A stretch of DNA of 64,000 nucleotides from an uncultured Clostridia bacterium (GCA_947588355.1 CANPYI010000005.1:1-64000); one strand, 5' to 3'. Counted from the first letter of the stretch, positions 33,901-39,032 are shown. The notes: generated by a model not told the origin, from the sequence alone. Numbers and translations are program-made.

Positions 33901-36647
33901 GAGATAGCATAACTGTAAGAACTGACAATCGAGTTTACTATATTTCAAATGAGGAAACTTCAAACGAAAATTCTGAATTTTACGGCATTTCAAATGAAAC
34001 TTTGAAGAATTTGCTTTCTGGTGAATACACTGTTACATACTTTAGTGACAACACTACCGAAAATGAAGAAACATCAATTGCATACACATACAATTATTAT
34101 ATTTTCAAAAACGGTACAATTGCAGTTGAATTCGACAAACAAGTGACAAAAATCACCGAAACAACTACCGAAACAACTACCGAAACAATTTATGACGAAT
34201 CTTATGAAAAGTATTTGTATATCCTTGGAACAGACGGCAAAATTTACAAACTTAGTGCAAACGCAGATTATAAAAACATAAATGATGGAACTAAGTTGGA
34301 AGAGCCTGATTTTGACTTTACGAAAGAACCAGAAACAGTGACTGACGCCAAGTACTTTGATCCAACCGCTTCAATAACCCCATTTAATGATGGACAAACA
34401 ATGTCCTTTGGTTTTGTGTGCACCTATTTTGACAGCAACCGAATTTTGTTCTCGGGCAATTTAGGTCCGACAACAACGGTGGGTGGATTTTTGGCAGAAA
34501 ATGAAGAACAAAAACTTACACTCAGTTTGCTTAATAAGGACTCTAAATACACCATAGAAGATGTAAATGCAGATAATATTACTGTAAGTGGAGATTTGAA
34601 TTTTGATGGTGAAACTGTCACAGGTACTATTTTGGGTGAAAATTCCGGTATCGTCAGATGGAACAGTTTTATATCAAGCGATGTGGGAGTAACACAGAAA
34701 GAGGGTACTGAAAATAAATTAGTTTACGAAAATGTGCTTCTGAATCGTGATGTTGCTGTGCAAGTTGGCAGTAACAAAAACAACAAGGATATTTTTGGTG
34801 ACGGACATGTCATAAAATACACACATACAAACAGTGCATTTTTCACCGAAAACAGCGGTAATGTGACAGACTTGGTGCTTTTGGGCATGCAAGGAAGTTC
34901 TCAACAGCAATCTGCCATGCTTTCATTAAATGATGTTGGTGCAACTTACTACAATATCTCATTGTATGGCAATATACGAAATATAAACGCAAGTTCCAGA
35001 CAAGATATATATGTTGTTACAAATAAACAAATTCAAAATCCTATTTCAAGTTATGTCGTTGTCACAGGACTTGATGCGGAAACAAATGAAAGTGTTTCGG
35101 TAAATTTATCTGACAATCTTACTTCTTCTAATTATGATTGTCATAATATCCTGATCGCCGGTGATGGCGGGAATGGAGAGAATGGTGTTGATGAAAGCGA
35201 AAGTAATAGAAAGGCAAAAAGCGGTGGTAATGGCGGAACAATCACAATAACTAATGATTATAAAGGAACTGTGCGTGCTGGTATTGGCGGAATCGGGGGT
35301 TATGGTGGTAATGGGACAATTGGTCGTGTCAATTGGCCTGACTATTCAGTGGTAACTGGAAAATATGGTGGACAAGGTGGAGAAAATGGAACAAACGGTT
35401 CTCTTACGAATGGCGGCACTGAAAAAGTAAAGAATTTGTCACGAAGAGAAATAAAATCTGTAACTAAGCAAGATGATGGTAAAGCGAAAAATGGTGCTGG
35501 TAACCAAGGCATCAATGCGCCTGGCAGAATAATATCCTCATATGATCCTAATATTGAATTGGAAACTGCTAATTTCGCTACGCATCCAAATTGGTGGAGT
35601 GGGACTAAATCAAATGGACATCTTTATGTTGAAGGCAAGGAACTAAGGTGGAAAGTAGATGCAGCAAGCGGATATAACAACGAGATAGGTGTTTCTTTTG
35701 GTGATGGAGAAAAAGCAAACAATGCTGGCACCAAACAAGATATTCTGGGATATGAACATAAAAATGGCGTATATAAAAATCCTGATAGTTGGGATGAAAA
35801 GTTGGAAGAAATTATAAATGATGATGGTAAGAACCCTGGGGTTAAAAGTTTGCAAAGCACAAAGATATATGTCGGCATAAAACTAGATGAAGACAGATAT
35901 AAAAGTATTGACTCGTATCGTAAAGTCATTTGGACAAGTTGCGACAGTTTGAATGATTGTGGTGGTTTCTCTGTGATGGAAAAAAGTACTTTGGATGATG
36001 TTGTCACTAATGTGATACCTCAATTTAATGATGTTCCTAACGATCCAAAAGAAGCCGGAGATTATTGGGATAAAAGAAATAAAAAGGGCGAGCTTGTTGA
36101 TACAAAACCAACTTGGGACGGACAAAGTGTTGAGATGGCGCAATACGAAAATGATGCAAATCGCTGGTATTACTATGATAAAAATTTGAAAAAAAATATT
36201 GTTTATAATTCAAGTGACGGTACTTACAAATATAAAGATAATGAAAATATACAATACAATCCAAACAACATTTCTGACTTCTTGCGGAGAGTTTATGGCA
36301 ATGATTATGATAGCATGTTTTCTTCAAGTGATCTCTGGGTGAATGTGACTGAAGGAAATTGGTGGAAATGCACTGACAATCTTAGACAAACATTGATAGA
36401 CCTATATGATAAAGCGCAAATACCTAATGATGCTAAGGGTTGGATAAGTGATGAAATAAAGAATCAATTTAGGAACGAAAGAATAGTAAATTTGTATCAG
36501 ATAAATGTTCAATATCTTTCATCGCAGGAATGGGTTATAGTAATTGATAGAGCTGAGTCTTTGCCAAATACAACAAAAAGTTTTAGAGTAATATTTAGAT
36601 TTACTCAGAGTGGCAACAATGCAACTATTCAAATGTATGATATGTAA
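15987..36647 (+). CDS. Giant GLUG-repeat surface lipoprotein (about 6,886 aa)
   Basis: Uninterrupted ORF; signal peptide with lipobox LVLASC; N-terminal Ig-like region; many GLUG-like motifs (e.g. SYVGALAGVNYGAISNATI, AAGFVYENSGEIKNSYS) and beta-helix entry modules (IYTGEEFENYI...YILMNDIVL...LDGNGYTI). Start corrected from 15972. Confidence 0.93.
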   Translation: MKKLALVMVGVFTLIFGGLVLASCQNKVSLTLDTNQVEIYTNNIDAENYLKKEVNATLKNSSAGVFLEVLSGGDSVRLSSNYAQHTNNDTYTFTIFGEKSGEALVRATSIEDTSQNQIIEVSVKTIIEKIEIVRSDSEENRTNQFVVKNVSKKLKAEQFFNYQPQTANVTDIKWAFANNEDIENKQLTDENGNVVAQLVDDVLTVGENYSGQQIGLIAYLAAKPTTRSEVLSFEVLENATVESLILSDGDGDRQSLYVDGQPRQDEEVFYLKRNDKDRSNIKGALVVNSAVPVDLEAVVCNESGKQLSVSDYSQYFNFEVTSVINPQEGERNYTFNFVLNAFDTDKTRLYGNFRFYLRIKYRNYLYDFVTEDTNVRIETAYTVEGVDVSNENGDIVSYNDVPNEIPLDVYSFYSNSTGRALNVTLRPDDGVALDNNMFRVGINLQQSALSGLNIIGDDGQYDISRVLRILYRGRNLTFTQQGQMLYSSELQSGAQLNLLAGQLVTDVIEDLQITFEPRSDARKLSIVKLNLYHISEGASFDISKGDGTPIDEAYLRRYVSSKSSSNKTLEYSFKINGLTSLNYNQMTGQSDLFLASDNNPYFEFSRLIETRGDDYVIVSFSVTLNSSDIESSTKFWFEHVTGKKSQEFAITAFMPLESASIENGNKQSSNVFTDTTSTQNYVLTSDGGIGQSSVSSESLSRLKLEAGTNLPLKFDYDSLSTDGITFKFLSISDTNYLQRLQTTEHLDSFDGAMQRAEDLFLSDEDITYVATTYFNCFSDIDGTLFGINTQRLTLRTTAFKGYVAVLFHGFNDNYQSQTLVRVFALESFYSVRAVLPSVRYAQLYTTETLTTSDEDLAKSRINVTITLRTDDNIPTYTNDLSYFTFTSTQDAFREDNASGYFDRPELKQNAHYTVDSIKYISGGRVLSFTVIANSTQFDFVFNDILTISYDDGHGSNCMTEIELVIKNVNRVEHVYWTNQTQDGQIYFNAFEQSQFLISTNVLPADANDLGIYPIYAANAPFDVQTMTVGQNFNLSFTMYQGGVDYLYLVPNDMVKRANDGTEVLLLYRMKDDGNLEAVYDVPVDQIALYYDDIVGNGEDDENAGQFCNYFYNLDVDGQTKYKVYNKDIILKIRVIVADGESDETAIRIYSSEELKHINTNLHYQIMNDMTLQDWSSFNELRGSVFGLNQTTTLTLTGESETFVNQLYGSVHDLTFVGNVTAKNQSVDNQTTYAGFVASVNRGNINNVYIDVIYQQNGQEDGKYVSSKLTADASYVGALAGVNYGAISNATIGGLSVEATASFVGSLVGRNEGSVTNCAVEFYKFADGINKVVVNKEGTNTFAGGLVGFATETSTIESSYVYAYPLEDFDNEGTTKLFEADTVGAFAGRAESGAKVSKSFAYIGSEKSPCETGENFNLTNSYITYFELQNGVANISTTIYDAENSSVTLTKNDIPNQNDGSENWKSLVEKLDGEVWQLQSIDSKVNFGFMYLRDLTQTLSISTDSLVINTVEGHSQQVGADKGILFVYAPNAVISDEAEQAHLNALNTIYFEDLFAISGHEEGLSEKEARSLIVSCGRQLIVNTTSIRLTERQTTAFDLSVRSKMDLTAIKKFKVVVLNNLPDISTKIVPQDEYLSEFEIQNGQTILLQKGSQSNVVYTLDDSISLNGKVYSSEDTTVYQIGSKPVDKNISLIQKTSTSLLLTGVESHSQGKTSQVETYLTIQGLEQDYEDAVQSVRTCDFSVSVFDGATGIASDATTFDMIVGDHAVFNITLATDNQNDSLLFTLTNNNISHTLTDENSVLFALDDQIDLSVSWSKSLVSEGVYNYRVIVKISEETKHLVEKDIENLTLTIMPLSQQNNERYRVSVDFNIRTQEVENVFLNAYSISSRIIKNSTMYYRLSSTVVSSLMPSSDLILTVNISPAYSHMSHFDLTFNAPINSVILSKLSRNASYGFYVDTANTTSIANGIRVYLTNADKQGNGVFYFRVYASSEISTNTDLIFTATTFTSQSSDGTKIGTKLLHVNYVPQADISIEGKSTFFLAKGDSATVSVKLGLDESLYGLSLENEGQNISLSRWSEPTLHGTYKEYTATLSAGITAKLSDGKGTGIFYVQAQVEKVINGIQRIENSRVTVFLVDFALNFAYDDGNEDSNESISSGVTLASGSAHETYTDGRTYDTFYTYIGGKDPLRFNYSLRPEEYVYDQNDNEQIAEADRLRKLRADFQQSNAYEDDDARYYINHRFNSTTGEYDLKTLKQQLYYINENGQEVAVYNEQYGSFVPNQTGLFDITGDRDNQNIVNITGLKMGRQLMRLKTYLSFAGREIVRSYTFLINVSPYNDADEETPTRIYTGEEFENYINNSQVASDYILMNDIVLTNHKPVDTSLIKSLDGNGYTIHLNSFATDDEAGSTLNLALFTTVTSQTTLKNVRVNVYGATYTANIRQHKTVRVAGFAIVNEGIIYNCEVVSYFSEHQNVQKSTNGVVVTYTNGIDNNVNVEPYFMTSRDDVESEVAGFVVENNASIVNSRVGGSSFMHIVDIAGTNYIKKENTDIFTLQGQGSVGGFVVTNNGNISASFASNIQVNNQMKSTTSITAGFVVTNEDSVQKSYVEGKGDGVAIANDLSSINTVGYAAGFVYENSGEIKNSYSNISIENTISKPTYAAGFVYINTEDGAISLCFTATKILKDDIDQLPFSGVDDNNHSLNSGNIDFSYFYNSVNVDDTNQNKFTTGAIAVSDLKNSPESVLYGFSFASDEDSYDGIWKRKSNGITLVSANHIAISNRYEVQNGAIVNLLYYKTLLDADTLEMIDINYGSQNNPIIIRNASDFAMATGRATSREISAYREYYNDDEVFGTYRIVQDIDMTSIYQNVDDEIETTTTVRLTTTTKTFYGILDGNGFVIQGLNLVSHDEQNSSTVENYGLFAKMQNAVVMDVDLVVSAVFNGNSNIVGTLAGTAIDSRIVAISLQLEESTSRIENNIFGINIVGGVVGMIFGESVIQDVHVQDIIVESNFMASKNFETSNKQYTSQLRGNVLSGSSLKSNVEKLSYAGGIAGYVDIYEKVNTDYVKYKSKLDASDYNIATVSAENSVNIYGEIVGGLFGYVGDSTYVYDASVVLDANMSLDNPSYITSKNMFAGGLIGENYGGLFGVYARYSDELQQMIEETGAENVESTNGAQYRYYRGNENVERGQQTIFSYGTEEGSEQITNNPLFVGGLVGYMGGGYISTAYSKLNVISNSENTLAVGGIVGVVSTEGTKMYLLSNVQNANVEVYLYEVYASGDLYIDSNNTNRSNGGIIGAIFERDNVAPKIALKNVMAFNYLSYRDGILIGDEVYGEDLTSKNHFMLIGKVLKSGITVVEETDLQNISNLYPFIVNSENNYYDPNSRRDYVSNQGSKTVGGFKEVVTNGTIIELAPFGFIAQKTDDNKDALESVWSEKIALVDGMGNEAYSTMESAYANLSRWFLLNDWNREYWTHTRDKLYPDIMLFPRMDILIWDVWNTAGVLETMRKQSDITVVLRGKVYDSEVDIQYSDIDLRNSGDAAETLQNFSGELISYYEYVDGNFDGKISATQGKYENGKLIGGEVDKDYAGLILDRSFLRNTENGVRFEGITFYLCSATGKENIDYSIISSDSAVENSVFRNCTIVLNENVDLQSDSTEQESTGVGILAGSIESSSLNGVKLVARNDATQINMTHNFDSELDAPTSFESNIGLLVGSVTQTSSRTNITVQNLSIVSEARDNNDQTVPVTLNVTVDGSNTKPTSLNVGGLIGSISSGTEANLANVDVGLSEVQKLEISVSGTTNTANIGGMYGSIQSATAVSYFPLSESSKQQSDVTIYLGSLAGDKKTDKSFTVERKNDTDAKGELSVALAIGKINSSPLQTFSDSEENNVVLTGGIYQTSTTTASPISYIGGLVGKTNANINLTSLDVDLKIGKLLKSEDGTQIVNDYLVNSDDEEETTIFEENSYEYNVTPFVVSGNADDSVGGIIGYAMSGVQTTIAGTTNVSGILDLKIAGTKLDGAETTSTTNVEYASVGGAIGKFGGSLTMASTFTNTMDISVVGSNADSDNNGKISTEAAYVGGVIGWIMSPASETRSISIAGFNESYITYTGTVISNIFKLEFGGAIGFVDMDDIKNYTNSPFTISDVVYGGAVKVYGNNINGGMVTTGGVVGEFTIPTNASDLSVLDNSSVSISNSMTYGDVFVNYKNDNTDKLDTYYFGGIVGGAAQINIQNCATIMTSFNSRVTDDSSEGQNFTNANYNVYAIAGANSEVVKYDGNKYSSVACLAYQIEEGNSDLPYGSASNYAGYSSYVPKYGEDANVLQGDVNKLSTTENILSSFNNVPRDDQAGSKLYPSTISGNTQQITAESFIGSTHNIKWVAVTSVGADARENRFVVDDNLTNIVVVGNGLTLKLKDTRGKQGELTEIDADSGAFVGSMGDKTVGNTTAANFSVVSGFMFDLDIEVDVSAGVSYGGVVGSTYQNSFLYAIGVTGNISVGAKEGTTHTVNLAGLVGNMQSGMINECFANADITYRAGVGGTVSGIANVGEYNTLIKATYSSGEIKTYSQANIFTFANRLVADGKNPISDLVDVYSTTQVKQSVMEGKNQTPSLLANDFKEYRAFNASYAVEKDRQEIANMSVGYDTTNVDNFKKLNSITTNGNGSESPWYFSPLTNNGYATHGFGFLKNITTYTREQTETNKDAISKNTTVIPEYKYTPISYRDALLYGENGTNGQQENLEWFLGVPNAGKFVQLQGTDVSKQNYNFVVEHDIDMEPTSVASKVNNVGRDGLILDGDNHTLNFAYTKDTYLGAALFGTFNGNVENLRIQDINVSGQATLANTLNGNLINVTVIGNLTASGSTIGGIVGTLNTTNSIGVNSFVNITSTSGGVVGGIAGKLTKQQDSTTTQGSILSYSSNAGQIIVTGSGTVTGDDGKKLLTFKPIDKDGIETTDGLYINAIAGGLVGVAGSGSSISESYNANAVLSGFTDSTNANYLAGGIVGYANSATVGNTYNTGLVGAGNYENKQYAFAGGIVGYADSGTEVSNNINDGAVQAIGDMPNPNANNDANNDANNDMKFGRDYTFTVKQTQGEDENQIKELKQNFKTLKFEVTLTYNPGKNRQVYAYGIGFMSSGDGSFEGNYSSENNIKNDGCIGQVSETQTMEFDRNKVFGYSDTELANRDNNGTIQGKTPYEHSTSELNGLENIWAAFTLGISDMEDFANKLYANGYDSYGFPIHVYKTDTMSRQYGKVENIDYTFKNLGKGEQNLTTTKNFSVVTNDIFAEWAQGVWTTASNGGWNESPVYQGIFTKTSDGWKTGDNQWGYNIAGSVDKNDMSKANKDNSGWGVDAYTPTFNYNNAANNFLGKTTGWYNSTDKWNWTGDENAKWNDLPLDGGFEDVRAHKDAVFNYEDFLLKQTSTYYAAAAYQGYDKILTGENLNNVEGNTNFGLVAYKAQKSKIDNDENSSEDINTKIQELNEKVESTGDTVTTTVNGKLTAVVEKGENFVGALTPHQYTGTATFTVKNLDTNISRNNFSIEGVAAIFETPQLTTVGDTTTVTVDFTAYSTNALQDGENLEVIFNYSAQKEVHINVSNVRQVGNDAYILLNDTETFGRDLVESLKDESDDQKNEAYILNSIGLSTGESWSGKNATIGWLGASGDISDINGFTDMGYIKAPSDVSADNLYGKTLTIDYSQHTTTSVDVTLSTESGGKSVNFAGDPTSIRFEGFKKADGDEMSRLNSKLSGTNEKTLKLSDLKEVFYPSSSVESHNSEKIAIGPSDEKYGIVFSGSWKLYKDGQDATQNTITTDEGLTLTIENDNLKISGTGASDFNFDGFVAYYNLKDIRTNVTTSQTKTNSISPLTITSTYVIEEKENFELHNEQIDYMTYSGSDFDTDNQSFANSQVNKHFGIDFYTKTANFEHKFASCSLSTTEDVGVEIRDNANNVVAETYVLSGERSELRLSAGTYNFKYFKTGYNNKFDYLTSGDSITVRTDNRVYYISNEETSNENSEFYGISNETLKNLLSGEYTVTYFSDNTTENEETSIAYTYNYYIFKNGTIAVEFDKQVTKITETTTETTTETIYDESYEKYLYILGTDGKIYKLSANADYKNINDGTKLEEPDFDFTKEPETVTDAKYFDPTASITPFNDGQTMSFGFVCTYFDSNRILFSGNLGPTTTVGGFLAENEEQKLTLSLLNKDSKYTIEDVNADNITVSGDLNFDGETVTGTILGENSGIVRWNSFISSDVGVTQKEGTENKLVYENVLLNRDVAVQVGSNKNNKDIFGDGHVIKYTHTNSAFFTENSGNVTDLVLLGMQGSSQQQSAMLSLNDVGATYYNISLYGNIRNINASSRQDIYVVTNKQIQNPISSYVVVTGLDAETNESVSVNLSDNLTSSNYDCHNILIAGDGGNGENGVDESESNRKAKSGGNGGTITITNDYKGTVRAGIGGIGGYGGNGTIGRVNWPDYSVVTGKYGGQGGENGTNGSLTNGGTEKVKNLSRREIKSVTKQDDGKAKNGAGNQGINAPGRIISSYDPNIELETANFATHPNWWSGTKSNGHLYVEGKELRWKVDAASGYNNEIGVSFGDGEKANNAGTKQDILGYEHKNGVYKNPDSWDEKLEEIINDDGKNPGVKSLQSTKIYVGIKLDEDRYKSIDSYRKVIWTSCDSLNDCGGFSVMEKSTLDDVVTNVIPQFNDVPNDPKEAGDYWDKRNKKGELVDTKPTWDGQSVEMAQYENDANRWYYYDKNLKKNIVYNSSDGTYKYKDNENIQYNPNNISDFLRRVYGNDYDSMFSSSDLWVNVTEGNWWKCTDNLRQTLIDLYDKAQIPNDAKGWISDEIKNQFRNERIVNLYQINVQYLSSQEWVIVIDRAESLPNTTKSFRVIFRFTQSGNNATIQMYDM
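31138..31173 (+). repeat. 12-bp x3 in-frame tandem repeat (ATGCGAACAACG) encoding ANND repeats
   Basis: Units 31138-31149, 31150-31161, 31162-31173 identical. Confidence 0.9.
34155..34190 (+). repeat. 12-bp x3 in-frame tandem repeat (ACCGAAACAACT) encoding TETT repeats
   Basis: Two identical units plus a third with one mismatch (ACCGAAACAATT). Confidence 0.85.
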
Positions 36648-36667
36648 ATTTTAAAGGAGAGAAAAAT

Positions 36668-37453
36668 ATGGGTAATGAGTTTGTGTTGGACGAGGCAAAA
36701 AACACTTCAACACAAAAATCAGTTAAAAAGAGTGTCCATGACGGCCACAGAAAACGCTTGACAGAACTTGCTTTGCGTGTTGGCATGGAAAACCTTTCCG
36801 ATGTGCAAGTTGTGGAACTCTTTCTCTTCCATATTTTTCCGCGCGGCGACACAAATCCACTCGCTCATCGTCTTTTGCAAGAATTTGGTGACTTTGCACA
36901 TATTATAGAGGCTGAGCCGGAAGACCTTGTCCGTGTTAAAGGCATCAATTTGCGCTCGGCACAGGCAATCGCTTCTTTTAGGGAATTGGACTTTTATCTG
37001 TCCTTTTCGCGACTTGCAAAAAAGACAAAAATTTGCAAACTTAGCGAACTTGTTGACGCTTTTGAGGACATCTTGCGCTACCGTACGACTGAATATATGC
37101 TGTTTTTGGCGTTCAGCGCCACGGGGATTGTTACGCACAAAAAAATTGTCAGTATCAAAAGCAGCGACCAAGTGGGATTTTCGACTTTTGAATTGACAAG
37201 ATTTATCTCAAATGCAAAGCCTGCCATGATTGCTATGGGGCATTGCCACCCGTATGGCAGAGCGTTGCCGTCAAAGGCCGACGACCAATCTTTTGCACGC
37301 GTTTCGGATATTTGTCGTTCGTGCGGAGTGAATTTGATTGATTCCTTTATAGTTGGCGAGGAGGGTGTTTTCAGCCAAAAGCGAGACAAAATTGTCAGAA
37401 ATTTCCGTGACGACATTGACGAGTTGAAAGAAGTTTTGCAATCTGGTCTTTAA
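36668..37453 (+). CDS. radC: RadC/JAMM-domain protein, paralog 1
   Basis: HDGHRKRL N-terminus, VKGINLRSAQAIASF HhH region, JAMM GHCHPYGRALPSKADD; 20 bp after the giant gene with SD GGAG. Confidence 0.88.
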   Translation: MGNEFVLDEAKNTSTQKSVKKSVHDGHRKRLTELALRVGMENLSDVQVVELFLFHIFPRGDTNPLAHRLLQEFGDFAHIIEAEPEDLVRVKGINLRSAQAIASFRELDFYLSFSRLAKKTKICKLSELVDAFEDILRYRTTEYMLFLAFSATGIVTHKKIVSIKSSDQVGFSTFELTRFISNAKPAMIAMGHCHPYGRALPSKADDQSFARVSDICRSCGVNLIDSFIVGEEGVFSQKRDKIVRNFRDDIDELKEVLQSGL

Positions 37454-37482
37454 AAAAACAAGGCAAAAACCTTGTTTTTTTA
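37452..37482. terminator. Bidirectional terminator
   Basis: AAAAACAAGG-CAAAAA-CCTTGTTTTTTT between convergent genes. Confidence 0.75.
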
Positions 37483-37836
37483 TTTGAAAATGGCTCTTAA
37501 AATTATTCCAAACACAAAACTTATCGTTGCAAGAAACATTGACCGCAAAACCAGAAGTCCAAACATTTGCCGACTTTTTCGGGTGTCGGAATTGTATGTT
37601 TGCCCGCTTTTTTTGAGGTTTACGCAATAAAAATAGCCATTTTTGCTGTCCGAAACAACAAATTCTATATAATTTTGATTTGCAAGTTCCACCATTATTT
37701 CGTCAATCTCTTCAATCGACAATATATATTTTTTTGACAACGCCTGCGTTATTTCTTGTGGCGAAACCAAATATGTCCGCTTTTGCTGACATCTTTCACA
37801 CAAATACGCCATCACCATTCGTTGTTTTCGCGTCAT
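37480..37836 (-). CDS. Putative winged-helix protein with C-terminal TM helix (A)
   Basis: LVSPQEITQALSKKYILSIEEIDEIMVELANQNYIEFVV HTH/wing-like, then C-terminal FGLLVLRSMFLATISFVFGIILRAIFK. Confidence 0.6.
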   Translation of the reverse strand: MTRKQRMVMAYLCERCQQKRTYLVSPQEITQALSKKYILSIEEIDEIMVELANQNYIEFVVSDSKNGYFYCVNLKKSGQTYNSDTRKSRQMFGLLVLRSMFLATISFVFGIILRAIFK

Positions 37837-37909
37837 TCTTTTAGTTTTTTCATTGCACTACTTTTTATTCTGACGCATAATAAACGACCGTTTTTCAAAA
37901 AATAATTGT

Positions 37910-38293
37910 ATGATTGACTTAAAATCCAAACTTGTGCTGTCCGTTTTGGCAAAGGAATGCACCGACGGAAGTTACAAAATCATTGAAATACCTGATATAA
38001 TCATGGCCTTGCCGAAGCGTTTTCGCATGGACAGTGAGGCGGTGAAGCATATTTTGACTTACTTGGAGCGTCAGGACATGATTTCTGTCAAATATGACGA
38101 CGACGATGTTTTTTGCCTGGCGGTTTTGCCTTACGGATTTGAAATTTTGGAGACAGAAAAGCCTAAAATTTTGAAAAAACGAAAAGAAAAACAACAAAAT
38201 ATCAGTTTTATGACTATTTTGTTGTGTTTTTTTGCTTCTTTAATAGGCTCAGCACTTGCCATTTTGTTTTGTTGGCTGTTTAAACTGCTTTAA
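37910..38293 (+). CDS. Putative winged-helix protein with C-terminal TM helix (B)
   Basis: IIEIPDIIMALPKRFRMDSEAVKHILTYLERQDMISVKYDDDDVFCLAVLPYG then FMTILLCFFASLIGSALAILFCWLFKLL. Confidence 0.6.
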   Translation: MIDLKSKLVLSVLAKECTDGSYKIIEIPDIIMALPKRFRMDSEAVKHILTYLERQDMISVKYDDDDVFCLAVLPYGFEILETEKPKILKKRKEKQQNISFMTILLCFFASLIGSALAILFCWLFKLL

Positions 38294-38493
38294 TCAACAA
38301 TGCCGACAAGATAATCGATAGAGCATTTGAAGTATTTGCTGAGCATAATCAAACAATCCACAGTCGGCTTGTTTTCATTGGAAAGCCAGCGAGCAATTTG
38401 TGATTGACTAACTCCAATTTCGTGTGCGAGTTTGTTTTGAGAAATGTCAGTTTCTTGCATCAATTCTTTTAATCTTTGAGGAAATTTGTACAT
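38290..38493 (-). CDS. Xre/Cro-family HTH regulator, copy 1
   Basis: MYKFPQRLKELMQETDISQNKLAHEIGVSQSQIARWLSNENKPTVDCLIMLSKYF; start moved to the internal Met behind SD GGAG. Confidence 0.88.
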   Translation of the reverse strand: MYKFPQRLKELMQETDISQNKLAHEIGVSQSQIARWLSNENKPTVDCLIMLSKYFKCSIDYLVGIVD

Positions 38494-38503
38494 GATCGCT
38501 CCA

Positions 38504-38707
38504 CTAATCAACAATGCCGACAAGATAATCAATGGAACATTTGAAATATTTGCTGAGCATAATCAAACAATCCACAGTCGGCTTTCTTTCGCCAGTCAAC
38601 CAACGAGAAATTTCTGCTTGGCTGATGCTTGTGTCCTTGCCAAGTTTATTTTGCGATAAGCCCTTTTCGTCCATTAACTCTTTCAATCTTTCTGGAAATT
38701 TATACAT
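38504..38707 (-). CDS. Xre/Cro-family HTH regulator, copy 2
   Basis: MYKFPERLKELMDEKGLSQNKLGKDTSISQAEISRWLTGERKPTVDCLIMLSKYFKCSIDYLVGIVD; C-terminal 25 aa identical to copy 1. Confidence 0.9.
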   Translation of the reverse strand: MYKFPERLKELMDEKGLSQNKLGKDTSISQAEISRWLTGERKPTVDCLIMLSKYFKCSIDYLVGIVD

Positions 38708-38716
38708 GACTATATT

Positions 38717-38734
38717 TTATGCAATATTGCATAA
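38717..38734. promoter_or_regulatory. Candidate operator 1 (TTATGCAATATTGCATAA, perfect palindrome)
   Basis: 18-bp palindrome just upstream of the Xre start codon. Confidence 0.65.
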
Positions 38735-38740
38735 GATTTG

Positions 38741-38769
38741 TTGACTTATACCATTCTACATAGTATAAT
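38741..38769 (+). promoter_or_regulatory. Promoter TTGACT-17-TATAAT for the 59-aa ORF
   Basis: -35 38741-38746, -10 38764-38769, between the two operator-like sites. Confidence 0.7.
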
Positions 38770-38770
38770 T

Positions 38771-38788
38771 TTATGTATATTTGCATAA
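38771..38788. promoter_or_regulatory. Candidate operator 2 (TTATGTATATTTGCATAA)
   Basis: Near-copy of operator 1, covering the expected transcription start. Confidence 0.6.
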
Positions 38789-38799
38789 GGAGTGGTATT

Positions 38800-38979
38800 A
38801 TGGATAAGTTTTATGAAGAACTTGATGAAAAAACAAAAATGAAAATCTACTATATGTTTCAAGATATGAAAAAAATAAGAAGGCTTCACTTGGACAACGA
38901 AAGGGCAAAAGAACTGAAGTTGATTGAATTTACAAACATGATGGTGCAAATCAAGGACAAAAAAATCCATTTTGATTGA
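38800..38979 (+). CDS. 59-aa hypothetical protein divergent from the Xre pair
   Basis: [67 protein letters not shown] 38787-38792. Confidence 0.6.
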   Translation: MDKFYEELDEKTKMKIYYMFQDMKKIRRLHLDNERAKELKLIEFTNMMVQIKDKKIHFD

Positions 38980-39032
38980 TTTTTTATGCTTTTTGTATAG
39001 ATTTTATATCAAATTGTGCTAAAATATATTTT

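Noticed and set aside
38290-38532. 80-aa version of Xre copy 1 from the ORF track
   Set aside because: The upstream 13 residues overlap the preceding gene; the internal Met behind GGAG aligns with copy 2's start.
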